A stretch of DNA of 64,000 nt from Tetraselmis striata. Taxonomy: Eukaryota; Chlorophyta; Chlorodendrophyceae; Chlorodendrales; Chlorodendraceae. The stretch covers positions 124,001 through 188,000 of the forward strand of contig VCJN01001741.1 of the NCBI GenBank assembly GCA_006384855.1, read 5' to 3'. Every line of letters begins with the position of its first letter. Within the stretch, counting starts at the first letter, position 1. The notes under the pieces were generated by a model. The model searched no databases. It was not told the origin of the DNA and saw only the letters and a program-made list of their open reading frames with translations. Made by a program: the position numbers and the translations under genes. Of this stretch, positions 1 to 11,735 are shown one piece after another.

Positions 1-118
1 ACTCGATAGCAAGCTTGCTGATATTCCCCGGCGAGAAGCTCCGAAACCGTATAAAAGCTCCGAAACCAATTTCTACATCCATCAGTCCGCCTTTGCCCTC
101 GCAACATGCTTTTCCCAG

Positions 119-3100
119 GTGACAAGAAGGAGGCAAAGGACCTCATGACAGCAGCGGGTGTGGCTGTCATACCTGGCTACCAAGGCACGGACCAGAGCCT
201 AGATAGGTGCGCGTTGCCGTGGTCTGCCTCTGAGTGCATACTTCAGCAGCAGCATATGCCACAGCATATGACCCACAAACCCTCTGCCCGCTGGATCTTA
301 TTGACTGCTCGTGCAGAGATTCCTCCAATGGCAGTAGCGACCCCCCCCCCCCCCCCCCCCCTTCCTCCTCCTCCCCCATCTATATCTTCCCAACCACTGA
401 CTCAGAACACACGCAACACACACATATACACATACTTGCCAGGCCTCCACTTACAGCTTGATGCTTTATTTAGGCTTCAAGCCGAAGCGGCAAAGATTGG
501 CTTTCCACTCCTCGTGAAGGCAGTGATGGGCGGTGGCGGAAAGGGGATGAAGCTGGCCCGCAGCCCAGAGGAGGTGGAGGTACGCTCTCGCCGATGTAAC
601 CTGTACCGATTCATGATGTACAAAGGAAACCGCGGATAGTTCGAGCGGATGGGTCATCATTGCCCATTCGCCCTGGTCCCAGAACGCGGTGGTGTCAGCG
701 ATGCGCGAGGCAGCGGCTTCCTTCAAGGACGACCGGGTGCTGTTGGAGCGGTTCATTGAGAAGCCGCGCCACATTGAGATCCAGGTGAGTGCCTGACAAG
801 CTGCCTCTGCCGCCGAACACGTCCGCCTGTGACGCTGAGCTTAAAGCGACGTCCTTGCAGGTGTTCGCCGACAAGCACGGCAACGTGGTGCACCTGCACG
901 AGCGGGACTGCAGCGTGCAGCGCCGCCATCAGAAAGTCATTGAGGAGGCGCCCGGCCCAGGGGTAGGAAGCCCCAACATGCGCAGCCTCCCTGAGGGAAG
1001 TGGGCACACAGGCAGAAGACTAGCGAGGAGCTGCCTCGGTTTCCTCTCCGGTTGACGGCTCTGCCACGTTCACAGATCACGGAAGAGTTCCGGAAGGAGA
1101 TCGGCGCCGCGGCGGTAGCTGCTGCCCAGGCAGTTGGTTATGTAGGCGCCGGCACAGTGGAGTTTATCCTCGACACCGAGAGCGGCAACTACTACTTCAT
1201 GGAAGTGAGGGAGGCGCCCTGGGCGCGCTTGTCCTGCTTAATATTGCGCAGATGACACCGCTGTTACATTCGGCATGTCGAATATTGACCCCGCTCTGCT
1301 TCCTCATGACCGGGCACCTAATCTGCCTCGTCGCTGTATCACAAAGATGAACACCAGGCTGCAGGTGGAGCACCCCGTCACGGAGATGATCACCGGACTC
1401 GACCTCGTGGAGCAGCAGCTGCGTGTGGCGGCCGGCCACATGTTGCCCTTTGCGCAGGCGGACCTCCACATTCATGTGAGCGCGCTCAGCTACGGCATAG
1501 AACCCGATCCCCTCTCGCCGCTGTTGCACCCCGTCCCGCAACGTCCCTGATGGTGCGGATCGTGACCGGCAGGGTCACGCCATCGAGGCAAGGATCTACG
1601 CGGAGAACACGAGCAAGGACTTCCTGCCAGGCGAGTACCCGGAGCTGCAGCCCTCCTCGGCCAGTCGAGAGGGGTGCCGGAATGACCTGACGCGCCAAAC
1701 GGCGCCCCACAGCCTCTGGCACCGTGCGCAGGTGGCGCGTTCCGCCGGGTGCTGGCGCCTTCAGCCTCGGCAGCTCCATTAGAGTTGACAGCGGGATCAT
1801 TGAGGGCGACACGGTGAGCGGCGGCATACCCCCCCCCCCCCCCCCCCCCAACCAATCCACCCCCCACCCCCTTCCCGCCTCCTCCTTCCCTAACCGAAGT
1901 GCCCCGTACTGTGCATATCACTGTGCAGAAGTGTGTTCATCATTTGTCAAAGATCAAGATTGAATGCATCACACTCATCAACATCGGAGCGTTATGTTGA
2001 TTCCAACATGCCGCTATATTTCATGCGTCGATTACATTAGGGCTAAGGTAATGATAGATTGACAATGTGCGAGATCCTTGATTCACCTTATGCGGCACAC
2101 CTCTAGCCTTGATCAGTCGATTGATCATTTAGACCGGCTCATGATCCAAATGGTCAAGAGCCAATTTCTCAGGCGCGCTGATTGCCTTATTACCCATATT
2201 TAATGCGCAAAGATATAATTATATCCGAGTGCATCATGGTCTTCAGGTTAGACCTTATTTACTTAAAGGAATCCATGTCTTTAGGCCGTGACTCTGAAAG
2301 CGGACCCTTGACTGTGTTGCGGCGGTGCTCAATCCCCCCCCGCCTTCCTGGACCATCGCGCAGGTTGGCACCCTCTACGACCCCATGATCGCAAAGGTCG
2401 TGGCGCACGGGCGAGACCGTGCCGCGGCCGCCACGGCGCTGACCTCGGCGCTGGGGCAGCTGCAGGTGGCTGGGCTGCCCACCAACATCCCGTTTGTGAA
2501 GGCGCTCCTGCAGCACCCGGCCTTCCTGGCGGGGAGCGTCGACACCAACTTCATCATCACGCACCGGGTGAGAGATCGCCGACGGAAACCAATCCGCGCG
2601 TCGTAGAAACCATGCTTGGAGATGGCGGCGGAGGGTGCACGCGGCAGGCAGCCTCTTTTATTGGCGCTTTCTAATCAAATGCAATCTACTTAAGTCGAAT
2701 CTAATCTATTTGATCTGATCTGATCTGATCTATCCTGTCCTTGTCCAGTCCATTCTATTCAAATCTAATCATCTTATATCATCTATCTCATCTCATTTCA
2801 ACTCATCACATACGCCATGGCGTCCTCACACGCACTCTCTCGGCGACAGACACATATCTTGGCCACAGCTCATCACTTTGGTCAGCGGCTGAGCGCCCGC
2901 CTCCGTCCCTGGCTGCACAGGCGGACCTGGACACCGCGTCCGAGCGCCTGCCCTGGGAGGTTGTCGCTGTGGCCAGCGTCGCTCGCTTCCTCGCCGCATC
3001 GACGCCCGCACAGTCCACACAATCCGACGTGTGGGCCTCCGCCTCCGCCAAGCGCCTCAACGGGCTCGGCACCGCGCACACGATGCGCTTCGTCCACCCC

Positions 3101-5970
3101 AACAGCAAGACCAAGCAGACGGTGAGGCGCGGTACTTGCCTAGCGACTTAGCATCCGGCAACGAGGCTCGCCGGCTGTTCTGTCCGTGTCTCAGTCGCCG
3201 CGCCCGCAGGTGTCCGTCGCCCGGGACAGCTCGGACATCCTGAAGTTGACGGGCCACGGCGGCGAGGATGCCGCGAGCGCCTGGCGGTGCGACATCAGGG
3301 ACGCGCGACTGGCCGCAGACGGGGGCCTGCGCCTGGAGGTGAGCGGCCCGTGGGCTCTGCTGCCCGCCAAGCTCTCCCATGCATGACCCAGCACACTAGA
3401 CCGAGCGCACCTGCATCCAAATGTGTACTCCCTTGCCGTGCGTATGTGTACCGTGCTAGGCATGGGGTGCTTTGTTGCCCTCCAACCGCCCACAGCTCGA
3501 TATCCCCCCCCTCCCTTCCCCCCGCCCCGCCCCGCGTCTCGCCACGCACACATATACGGCTGTGTATACACACACATCTTAACCCATATATTTGCGAGCT
3601 TTCTTTATGATGTCGTAGCCCTGGAGGGGCCACTGCGCCGTTTACCTATCTGCCAACATAATGCATTCACAGCCCAGCCCTTTACCACCCGACTGTACAT
3701 ACCTCTACACTCGGTAGCTCCGATCAGTACTCGTGCTCGTACTCGTACTGGTCTACGGGGTAGCACGTGCATCTCTGGCATCACGGGGAACCTGTAGATA
3801 TCCCCCGTTTCATATAAGCACATGCATACATACATATACGGGTGAAGCTGATGCACCTGTATGACCCGTTTGTAATGTACGCCCTGGCATGGAGCGCCAT
3901 GCCACCTCTAGTTACAGTCCCTATCTCTAGGTAGTCCGATAACGGGTTCGCCTTCATTTACCCTCTGACTCGCTGGGCAGGTGCTTAGTTGCGGTGTTAT
4001 CCCCCCACCCACCCATCACGACCACCACCACCCCTGGCCCCACCCCAGCTGAGCGTGCCCGCCCTTCCTTTGCGCCCCGCAGATGAACGGGCAGATGGCG
4101 CAAGCCTCTGTCTCCGTGTCGAAGGCTCACGAGACGGGCGCTGCCCTGCTGGTGGACGTGTGGTACGGCGGCAGTCAGTACCAGCTGGAGATGCCGGAAG
4201 CGACTGCTGCGGAGAGCGAGGGCGACGGCAACGACGGCGGGCTGGTGCGGACGCCGATGCCCGGCAAGGTGCTCAAGGTGCTGGTGGCGGCGGGGCAGCG
4301 TGTGGCGGCCGGTGAGCCGGTGGCTGTGGTGGAGGCCATGAAGATGGAGCACACGCTGTGCGCAGGGCGGTCCGGCGTGGTCTCGAAGCTCAGCTGCACG
4401 GAGGGCGGCCAGGTGAGACCCTGCTCGGAGCTGCCCCGGGTGCCTGCCGTGCCAGCATTAAGCCCGCCCGAAATGCTAACAGGACGGGGATCTCTATCTT
4501 CAGCTCCCCGACTAGGCAAGGAGCTCAACCTAAGTGGAGGTCACTCGGGCAGGGGACCCGGACGCCTCAATCCCTCCATTTACTCAACACATCTCCGCCC
4601 CTAGCACGGCCGGTTGTATACTCCTCCACCTGCGCCTCCCTCTTTCACCCGCCGCCCTCCCCGCCTACACCTCCTCACCAAGGACCGTTGCCCCCAACTA
4701 CCGTCTACTGCCCCATGCGGGTCAGTATCCCATCGAGATCACATAAACATGTTTTGCCCTATCAATGCCAAGAGCTGCTTCCAAGGGTGTAGTTCCAATG
4801 TTGTCTGCACAGTCTGCAGCACTACCGGCAGAGGTCCATCGCTGTTGATAGTGACAAGGTTGCAGGGGAACAGTAAAGTAAAGTTCGCCCCGGGACGCCG
4901 ACCGAAGCCGCCCCAGCACTTGACCTCTTGCGCCAACTGCAGTCGTAGGTCTGGCATAGCCCCTAGACCATTGCCTCATTGGAACCCCGAAGGGCTAATA
5001 ATGCATCAATCAGGAAACCCAGGACACGCCGGGACGATTTTGCCGAAAGTGCATCCGCCGCGAATCGATATCCGGACCTCTCGCGTACGAGATGACCGCT
5101 CAATCGAGCGGACAAGGGATGTAGATTGCAGGGTATTTGGGTCACTTGTATTCATCTCTGCATGTGCGGTATGTCTGCCCGTCCGAAGATTCGTTTGCCT
5201 GCCTGTGTCATTGAGGTGATCACGGAATGAGAATGACACATCACTGTCGGGGGCAGCGCCTCCTTTTGGTGTGGTGTACATCATGTAGCAGTTTGTACGG
5301 GCCTTGTCTGACTCGTGCAGGTGGGGGATGATCATGCACACCGTTCCTGCAGCGTTCTTCATGCTCTTGTACACCTCAAAGTCCTGGTGGTCCTCGATGC
5401 GCGTGGTGCCCCGCACGCCTAGCCTGCCACCTGCATCCTCACGCCCTCAGACCCCCAGGGCATGCGTCCTCATGTCCTTTCACACTGTCTCCATTTCTTA
5501 GTCACGGCGGTCTTATGCATGCGCCTGTGTCCATAAATTTGAAATGTCTTATAAAATTCAATCGTGCTAGCTTTTTCAGAGCTAAACGGGCCAGCCATCT
5601 CACGGCCGGCTGCATGAACCCGCATAGGGTCGACTGCTATCGCATTGCCCATAGCATGCAGCCGCTCGGAGGCCAGTACGGTGCACGTAGCATGCTTGAT
5701 TCATCATGCCATTACCAAGCACAGTGTTGCGAAAGGTGGCAGACTGTTGGCAGCTCCACCCCGCACAGCCGCATCACCGACTCTTGTTTCTGTAGCTCAG
5801 GGACATCCTGCGCGCGGAGTGCGCCGTGCATGGGGAGCCACGGACGTCCCTCTGTCTGGGTGTGCTTCGAGGGATGCACACTATGTCCGTGCTTATGTGA
5901 TGTGCTTGCTTTGCTGCTGTTCATGCAGGTCCAGGATGGCCACGTGATGGCGGTCATCGAAGTGGAATGA
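119..5970 (+). CDS. MCCA: Methylcrotonoyl-CoA carboxylase alpha (biotin) subunit, 5'-partial
   Basis: Biotin carboxylase plus biotin-carrier subunit; the family carboxylates biotin with ATP/bicarbonate for 3-methylcrotonyl-CoA carboxylation in mitochondrial leucine breakdown. Exons read by eye: 119-206, 474-579, 683-784, 861-962, 1076-1204, 1347-1475, 1573-1630, 1713-1813, 2364-2567, 2921-3121, 3210-3338, 4083-4412, 5929-5970; all phases agree, giving 572 residues to TGA. Visible motifs: ATP-grasp GGGGKGMK in exon 2, [12 protein letters not shown] in exon 4, [17 protein letters not shown] in exon 6, YDPMIAK in exon 9, and biotin site EAMKMEH with its Lys codon at 4341-4343. The N-terminal BC domain (roughly 110-160 residues) lies left of the window. 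The intron after 1630 uses a GC donor. The last exon is only 14 codons after a 1.5-kb intron. Propionyl-CoA carboxylase alpha is the main alternative; the wording of the BC motifs favours MCC. Confidence 0.88.
4341..4343 (+). other. Biotinylation lysine codon of the carboxylase
   Basis: Lys within the A-M-K-M motif of the biotin carboxyl-carrier domain in exon 12. The domain starts with the TPMPGKV turn, as in other biotin carriers. Biotin is attached here by holocarboxylase synthetase (family knowledge). Confidence 0.85.
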
Positions 5971-6582
5971 CCGGCAGGGCGGCGCGCTGCGGTACGCCAT
6001 CGGGAAGCTGTCCGCTCGTCATGTGCCAAGGATGTTGAAAGGGGAACGGGAGGGGGCGGACATGAAGGAGGTATCGGCCGGCAATTGCCGGATAGAAAGT
6101 CACCAAGAGCTACTCGGCTGGGGCGGCGGAGTGCAGCAAGTCTTGACGTTGTATGACCCATTTCAATATTCTTCAATTTCAATTTCGCCGAGCAGATGCT
6201 ACCAAGACTGAATCAGAGGGAGCACGCGATTTGTGGCGGGGGCTGGGATGGAGCGGCAAGATGTGCAATGAGCTCCCCGGGTTGAAGCAATGAATGAACA
6301 TTGTATGGCAAAAGGACAGCGCAGTGTGAGCGGAACAAAGATTGGATCCATCTACTGCGTTGTTGTCCAAGTGAGTTACAGAGATAGTGAGAAGCGACAA
6401 AGGGCGCGGGAGGCATATCGCCGTGGGGATGTACATATGAGGCACTGGTTGCGCGTCATATTGCGGGCGACATTTGCGCGCTTGTCTCCGTGAGGGCGGG
6501 GAGCTCATTTTGGATATTTTACACCCCCCGCGGACCGCATGCCGGCGCCCCGTCCAGCGCGACAGTTTACAATGACCGAGTG
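5971..6582. other. Shared 3' region of two convergent genes
   Basis: Between the TGA of the carboxylase (+) and the TGA of the K+ channel (minus). No coding segment is seen. On the minus strand a chlorophyte-style TGTAA motif lies at 6376-6380, about 200 nt past the channel stop, and is a candidate polyadenylation signal for that gene. No TGTAA was seen for the carboxylase on the plus strand. Confidence 0.5.
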
Positions 6583-8364
6583 TCAGTACATGTCCACGCT
6601 GTCCAGCGGGTCGATCTCGCCGCCGCTCTTGTCAAGGGTTGAGTCCAGCAGCTCGTCGGCGCAGCGCGCCGCCACCTGGGCTGAGCCCCCTGTGCGCGCG
6701 GCCTCTACGGCTTGCTGCTGCTCGAGCTTCAGTAAGTCTTGGCAGTCCAAGTAGCCGGTGCCGGTGACATCCAGCCTGCACGGCATGCACGGTCACGCAT
6801 GAGACGCGAATTTGAGGAATTGGTAACGCATCCTTTCATTTTGAAGTGTGTCTATGTGACTGAAATGGGTGAATACGTATTCACGTCAGTGCATCAACAA
6901 ATAGGTTTCATCAATCTTATCACTGATGCGACGGCGGCGGAGACGTGTAGGGGGCGAGGGCTCGCCTTGAGAACTGGTTGTGGAGGAGGGCGATGTCGTC
7001 AGGCGTGGCGCGCCCCAGCATCGTCTGCCATCCGGCCGGTGTGTACACAAGTCAATCGGCCAGCTCCCCACCCCGCCCTGGGCCTCGTATACCCGTGTCC
7101 CTAAATATTAGACCTTCCCGTCAGCACTCTGTATGTTCACATCCGGGTCAAAAGGCCGCCATCCACAACAAAAAATGACGATATTATTTGCCGCGGTAAA
7201 GCGATAAGATGCGAATACTTTTCTTACGGATATAAACGGGACTGGAAACGTATGAAACACCTAATAGGTCCGGGCACCTTACCCCCCCCCCCCCCCCCCC
7301 CCCCCTTCCCCGGCCCTTCTTTCTACAAACCCCTGGTCACTGGGGCCGAAACACTGCGTTTGGCCAAGGTGACAGCATTGAATCATGGCCGATCGCGCCG
7401 CAAAGAAGTTGCTACTTTTAGCCTGCTGGACAGGTACAAATACATTATGCGGTGGGGTGGGCGCACGTTGCTTGATTGCTACAGAGACTTCCGCCAACTT
7501 CTACCCCACCCCCTAAGGTTTGGAAATGAGTGTCATCAACAGCGTGTTGGCTCGCAGCGTCAGGGTATGCGCGCCTCGACGTGGTCCCTACATTGCGCGC
7601 ATTTGCGGGCTATTGGGGCGCCCCATGGTTGCGCATAAGATCTTAGGGGCTCAGATTTTACGGTTGTAGGGGCACGGACGCGGCGATGGTCAAATTGGCT
7701 AAGCCTGACATACGATGGCCCGTGTATGGCGTCCGTGGAGAATTGCACAAGAAAATTCCACAAGACTGGGAAACGATCCGGACATACGGGGCGCCGGCCC
7801 TGGTCGTCCAGGGTTACTGTTTTTTTACCAGCATGAACAGCATGTACTCCTCCCGCGACACCTGCCCGTCCTTGTCGATGTCCATGCGCAGCACGTCGCC
7901 GAGGTTCAGCGCCTTGCCCAGCATGAGCCCCTCCCGCTTGCGCCGCTCTGCCGCGACGGCGTAGTCCGCAAGGCGCTTGGTTGAGTTGGTGAAGATGAAG
8001 ACCGCCACGGGGATGAGCACGAGCGTCACGGCACGGTCCTTTGCGGTGCAGGGCACCTGCAGGGCGGCGTTCTGTTAGGCCCATGCGAGGGGCAAAACAC
8101 CCAACCACAACCGCAGATCGGCCAGCGGCGCGGCATACCGTACGGCAATAGAAACACCACGAAGATCAACCCGCTCTGCCTGCGGGAGGTCGAATGTAGA
8201 CAAGACGGTAGTGGAACCTGAGCGAGTGTTCTTATAGGCTGCATGCAGGACCGATTTGAGCCTCTTGATAAGGTCCGTGTCGGCACCCATGGACGCCACT
8301 ATGTCTTGGTGTGTGTATGTAAATATTCCGCAAAATGTGTGTTTGCCTTTTTTATCTCCGCAAA

Positions 8365-8449
<85 letters not shown>

Positions 8450-9774
8450 TTATACGGATGCCACATACACTAGTTCAGCGCGCTGGGTATGTTCCCATTA
8501 AATGTATTCACGAAGCGGTAAATGTGGCACTCTCACTAGGCGGCGCAACTCATCTGCAGGTTAAGACCTTGAACCCTAACATAGAATCTAAACAGAACTA
8601 AACCTTCGAACACCCAAATATCCCAAACAGCAAGCGCCGCCGTAGCAGCACACATTAGCGCATATGATGGGTTTGGTTTCACAGGGTAGAGTCGGGGTAA
8701 AGTCGGGCGAAGGCAAAGTACTTCTACGGGCGGCAGGCAGAGGGGCGCAGAGGACAAGACACTACGGACGTGAAGTACCAGGGCCGGCGGAGCGCGCGTG
8801 GCGTTCGTCGGCAGACGAAGGGGCCCCAGGAGCGCGACAAATTCTCGCACGCAGAGCTTTCAACCAGCCGGTCAACAAGATGCGGCGACCTCCAGGAGGC
8901 ATCCCAAAGGGGGGGGGGGGGGGGGGGGGGCACAGTGGAGGCCAGGCATGCTCCGGAGGGCATCTGGCCCGGCGGGTGGCGGCTTACGATGTCGCCGTAT
9001 CCGACCGTCGAGGCGGTGACGGCGGCAAAGTACATCCCTGCGGCGGGCAGGGCATGGGCGCGTGTCATGGCCCAAGGCGCGCCCTGCGATGCCGGCAGCC
9101 CCAGAAGCCCCCGGCACAGTGCCCCTGGTGCACGGCGTATCAATAGATTAGTGCGGCGGCGCACCTTCCAGCAGGGAGGGGAAGGTCTCGGGATCCACGC
9201 AGTGGTAGCCCCACCCGCTGACCAGCAGCACCAGCGTCAGGTTGGCCAGCTCCTGCCCTAGCACGCGCGCCACGGACGCCGGCTCCACCCCCGCCGTGCT
9301 GGAAGGCGCGGGTTGAGCGCAACTGCGCGTAGGTCCGCCGCTGCCGCCGCTGCCGCTGCGGCGGCCGCGCTTGATGAGCCGCCGCAGGGCGCGCGAGGCC
9401 CGAAGGCGCGCCTGGATGCGCAGCCGAGGCGCAGGCAGCAGCGAGCCGTCTACCAGTTCGGCGAGCACCACGCCGAGCGCGGAGGCCGCGAGGCACGTGC
9501 CCAGCAGAATGTACGCCACCGTGAAGGCGCGCAGCGCGGGTGTGTCCGGGGCCAGGTCACCGTAGCCGACGGTGGTGAGCGTGGTGAGCACGTACCAGAT
9601 GCTGTCTGACACCGGCCACTCGTCCAGCACCCAGCTGAACGCCGCCACGCCCAGCAGAATGTAGCCCAGCAGCAGGCCTGCCGCCGCCAGCTGGACCGCG
9701 CCCAGCTTGGTGTACCCCAGCGGGATGCTGTCGGGCGTGTCGCGGTCGTCCGCGTCCTCCGGATCGGCGACGCT
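6583..9774 (-). CDS. Two-pore-domain K+ channel (TPK family) with C-terminal EF hands
   Basis: Exons in transcript order: 9774-9165, 9037-8988, 8056-7829, 7024-6966, 6775-6583 (TGA). Phases match at every junction. The first exon holds a transmembrane helix (GLLLGYILLGVAAFSW), the first pore with filter TVGYGD, a second helix, a basic linker and the third helix (LTLVLLVSGWGYH). The 50-nt second exon carries only the second filter, TVGYGD. Exon 3 gives the last helix (VLIPVAVFIF) and an EF-hand loop DIDKDGQVSREE; exons 4-5 give a second loop, DVTGTGYLDCQD. Two pores plus tandem EF hands is the layout of plant TPK channels, which are mostly vacuolar and Ca-sensitive; location here is inferred. 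The intron after 6966 has a GC donor. The N-terminus lies upstream (see 10461-10950). Confidence 0.85.
8366..8446. repeat. (GT)n(GA)n compound microsatellite in channel intron
   Basis: About 45 nt of GT followed by about 35 nt of GA, inside the 0.9-kb intron between the second-pore exon and the EF-hand exon. A similar (GT)(GA)(GT) tract occurs at 22706-22785. Confidence 0.95.
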
Positions 9775-10460
9775 CTACGCACGGCCACAGCGCCCGCGGC
9801 CGCCACGTTAGTGAGGCGCTGGTGGCGTTCTTAGTGTGCCACTGCGGGGCGGAGCTCCAATACGCCCCCTACTCACCTGGGTTGGCGGGTCCCAAATCAT
9901 AAACAGCGAATTGGCATGTCCGTGACTTTTTGTGTTGCCTTCTTGTAAAATTTTATCACAGGCGTATTTGCCGTCTGGAAATGATATTATTAGCAATAAA
10001 CATCTTTCGGTTTCTCTTTCCGCGGCGGTCAAAAACAGCGGCATAAGGAACCCAAAGTGTGGCTTACGCTGCTGTAGAATACGTTTGTGTTTGTCCGGTC
10101 GGGCGGGTATAAATCGCGTATTTTTTGCACGGCAACATTGGCCGCTAGTAATCCTTATGAAATGCTAGCGACCAGGCGAAGTTGACCTCAGTGACCATCC
10201 GGGTTCTCAGAAATGGGCATGAGCAGGGGCTGGATGCTCGGCTCAGTGCGTTTCATGAGCCTATAGGCAGTTTTAAAATATTTCTCTTAAAGGTGCTATT
10301 AAACTGCATTGGTATGAAAGGCAATTTTCTGTAGTGCTGCGACATGCCCGTTTTTCCAGTCAGGTGAGGGGGTGGGCCGTGTAGGCAATATGTGGAAGGG
10401 TATAATCCTTAATTCTTATGTATGCCTTATTCTCAGGCGGAGCCAGCGGCCAGGCCTCAC

Positions 10461-10950
10461 CAGCAGCGCCGCCAGCTCCTGGATGTTGCCCTGCGACGCC
10501 TCCACATCTTCACGCTGAAACGCCCCGCCGCCGGCCGGGGCAACGAGCCAAAGGGCGCGGGACAGTCCGACGGTCGGCTCAGTCACAAACCGGTGAGAAT
10601 ACACGTACGGCATTCCTGCCAGCTGTCCTCTCACGCACTCGGCCCTTCGCTTGTATACGCTTTTGCACCCTATCTAGGCACCACTTGGGTGTGCAAGCCT
10701 GTTGAGCAGATCAGACGGCCGCTCGCTCGCCCACCTTGAGCCCGGACGGGGCGGCACGCCGTTCCGACCCGCCCGCCGCTACGCACCCTTCGCGGTCGCC
10801 GCCCGGAGTCGTGTCCTTCGAGAGAGAGCGGGCTGGCGCAGGCACGGCGCGCGCCGGCGACGTTGCACAAGCCCTCCGCCACAAAGGAGCATATGGGAGG
10901 GAGGCGCACGCGTGGTGCGGATGAAGGGCGCAGCGGGCCGTTATCGGCAT
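10461..10950 (-). CDS. Candidate N-terminal exons of the two-pore K+ channel
   Basis: Two putative exons upstream of the channel: 10950-10735 (ATG at 10950, donor GTGGGC after GLK) and 10577-10461 (ending NIQELAALL before a GTGAGG donor). Both end in phase 0, and the first firm channel exon starts in phase 0 at 9774, so they join without a shift. The first would encode an Ala/Pro/Arg-rich tail with RSLSKD, loosely like the cytosolic N-tails of TPK channels. No homology was recognised; the start and the 10577 acceptor are weak. It could also be noncoding. Confidence 0.4.
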
Positions 10951-11735
10951 CTCGGACCGCTGTCTACACGCTGCCTACACGCTTGCCCATGCGGCCGGTG
11001 GCGGGGGGCGGCGAACCGGCGCGGGAAACCTGCACCCCTAGTGGCGACGGCGCGCCCGAAAAGTCGGCGCGCCGCCGCTCACCCAGCACAACAGGCAACG
11101 ACTGGCCGTAGCTGTGTGCTAGCTATGCCGTGGCTGCCCGTGCTGTGGCGATGTAGCGTTGCGGCGTGCGCATGCCTGCCGGAGGGCGTTCAGCTCGAGC
11201 AGCCCGCACGCTGCCCCGTCCTTGCCTGCTGCTAGTCAGTATGATGGTTACAGGGAGAGCGTCCAGAGAATGCGCGGAAAGTACTGGGGAAGGAAATAGC
11301 CTGGGGACTTCACTACGCCACCCCGCCGCGCGCTCGTCGTCCATCATCCAGCAGTAGCGACTATTTATATTTTTACATGGGCAAAAGGCGATCAGCAAAT
11401 CACCCGAAAAGGCATCCAAAATGTATATGCTTATCTCATACTTATTGCATACTTACTTAAAACTATTGACAAATAGTAGGGTTGGTGAAACCCTGACTAT
11501 GTTCAGGCTGTGACGCGCGTGACTAGCATGTGCTGGGCACCGGCCGTCGCCGCCCCTAGCTGTCTGAATGCACCACTAGAAGGCAGCGATCACCACTGGG
11601 CTAGCAGCCACTCGGCTCTCGTGTGCCATTTGCAGGCACGAACAACAGCCACGCCGCTCGCCGACATGAAGAGCTCGGCTTTCTGCCCCGTCTAGCGAAC
11701 GCGTATCGACGAGTACTCCCTACCGCCAGAGGACG
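10951..11735. other. No gene recognised
   Basis: GC-rich to about 11250, then AT-richer. Open frames here are low-complexity and show no family features. It probably holds the channel promoter (leftward) and spacer before the DIRS relic. Confidence 0.4.

Noticed and set aside
306-461. Poly-Pro/Ser-rich open frames around 340-380
   Set aside because: Created by the intronic C run; they lie in the first intron of the carboxylase.
119-5970. Acetyl-CoA or pyruvate carboxylase instead of MCC alpha
   Set aside because: No carboxyltransferase domain follows; a single biotin domain ends the protein, as in MCC/PCC alpha subunits.
8243-8501. ORFs encoding (CV)n(ER)n
   Set aside because: Translation of the GT/GA microsatellite inside the channel intron.
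9148-9609. Plus-strand ORFs over the channel
   Set aside because: Shadow frames; the minus strand carries the pore motifs.
10702-11235. 177-residue plus-strand ORF
   Set aside because: Arg/Ala-rich, no domain, antisense to the better-supported channel N-terminal exons; typical GC-rich shadow.
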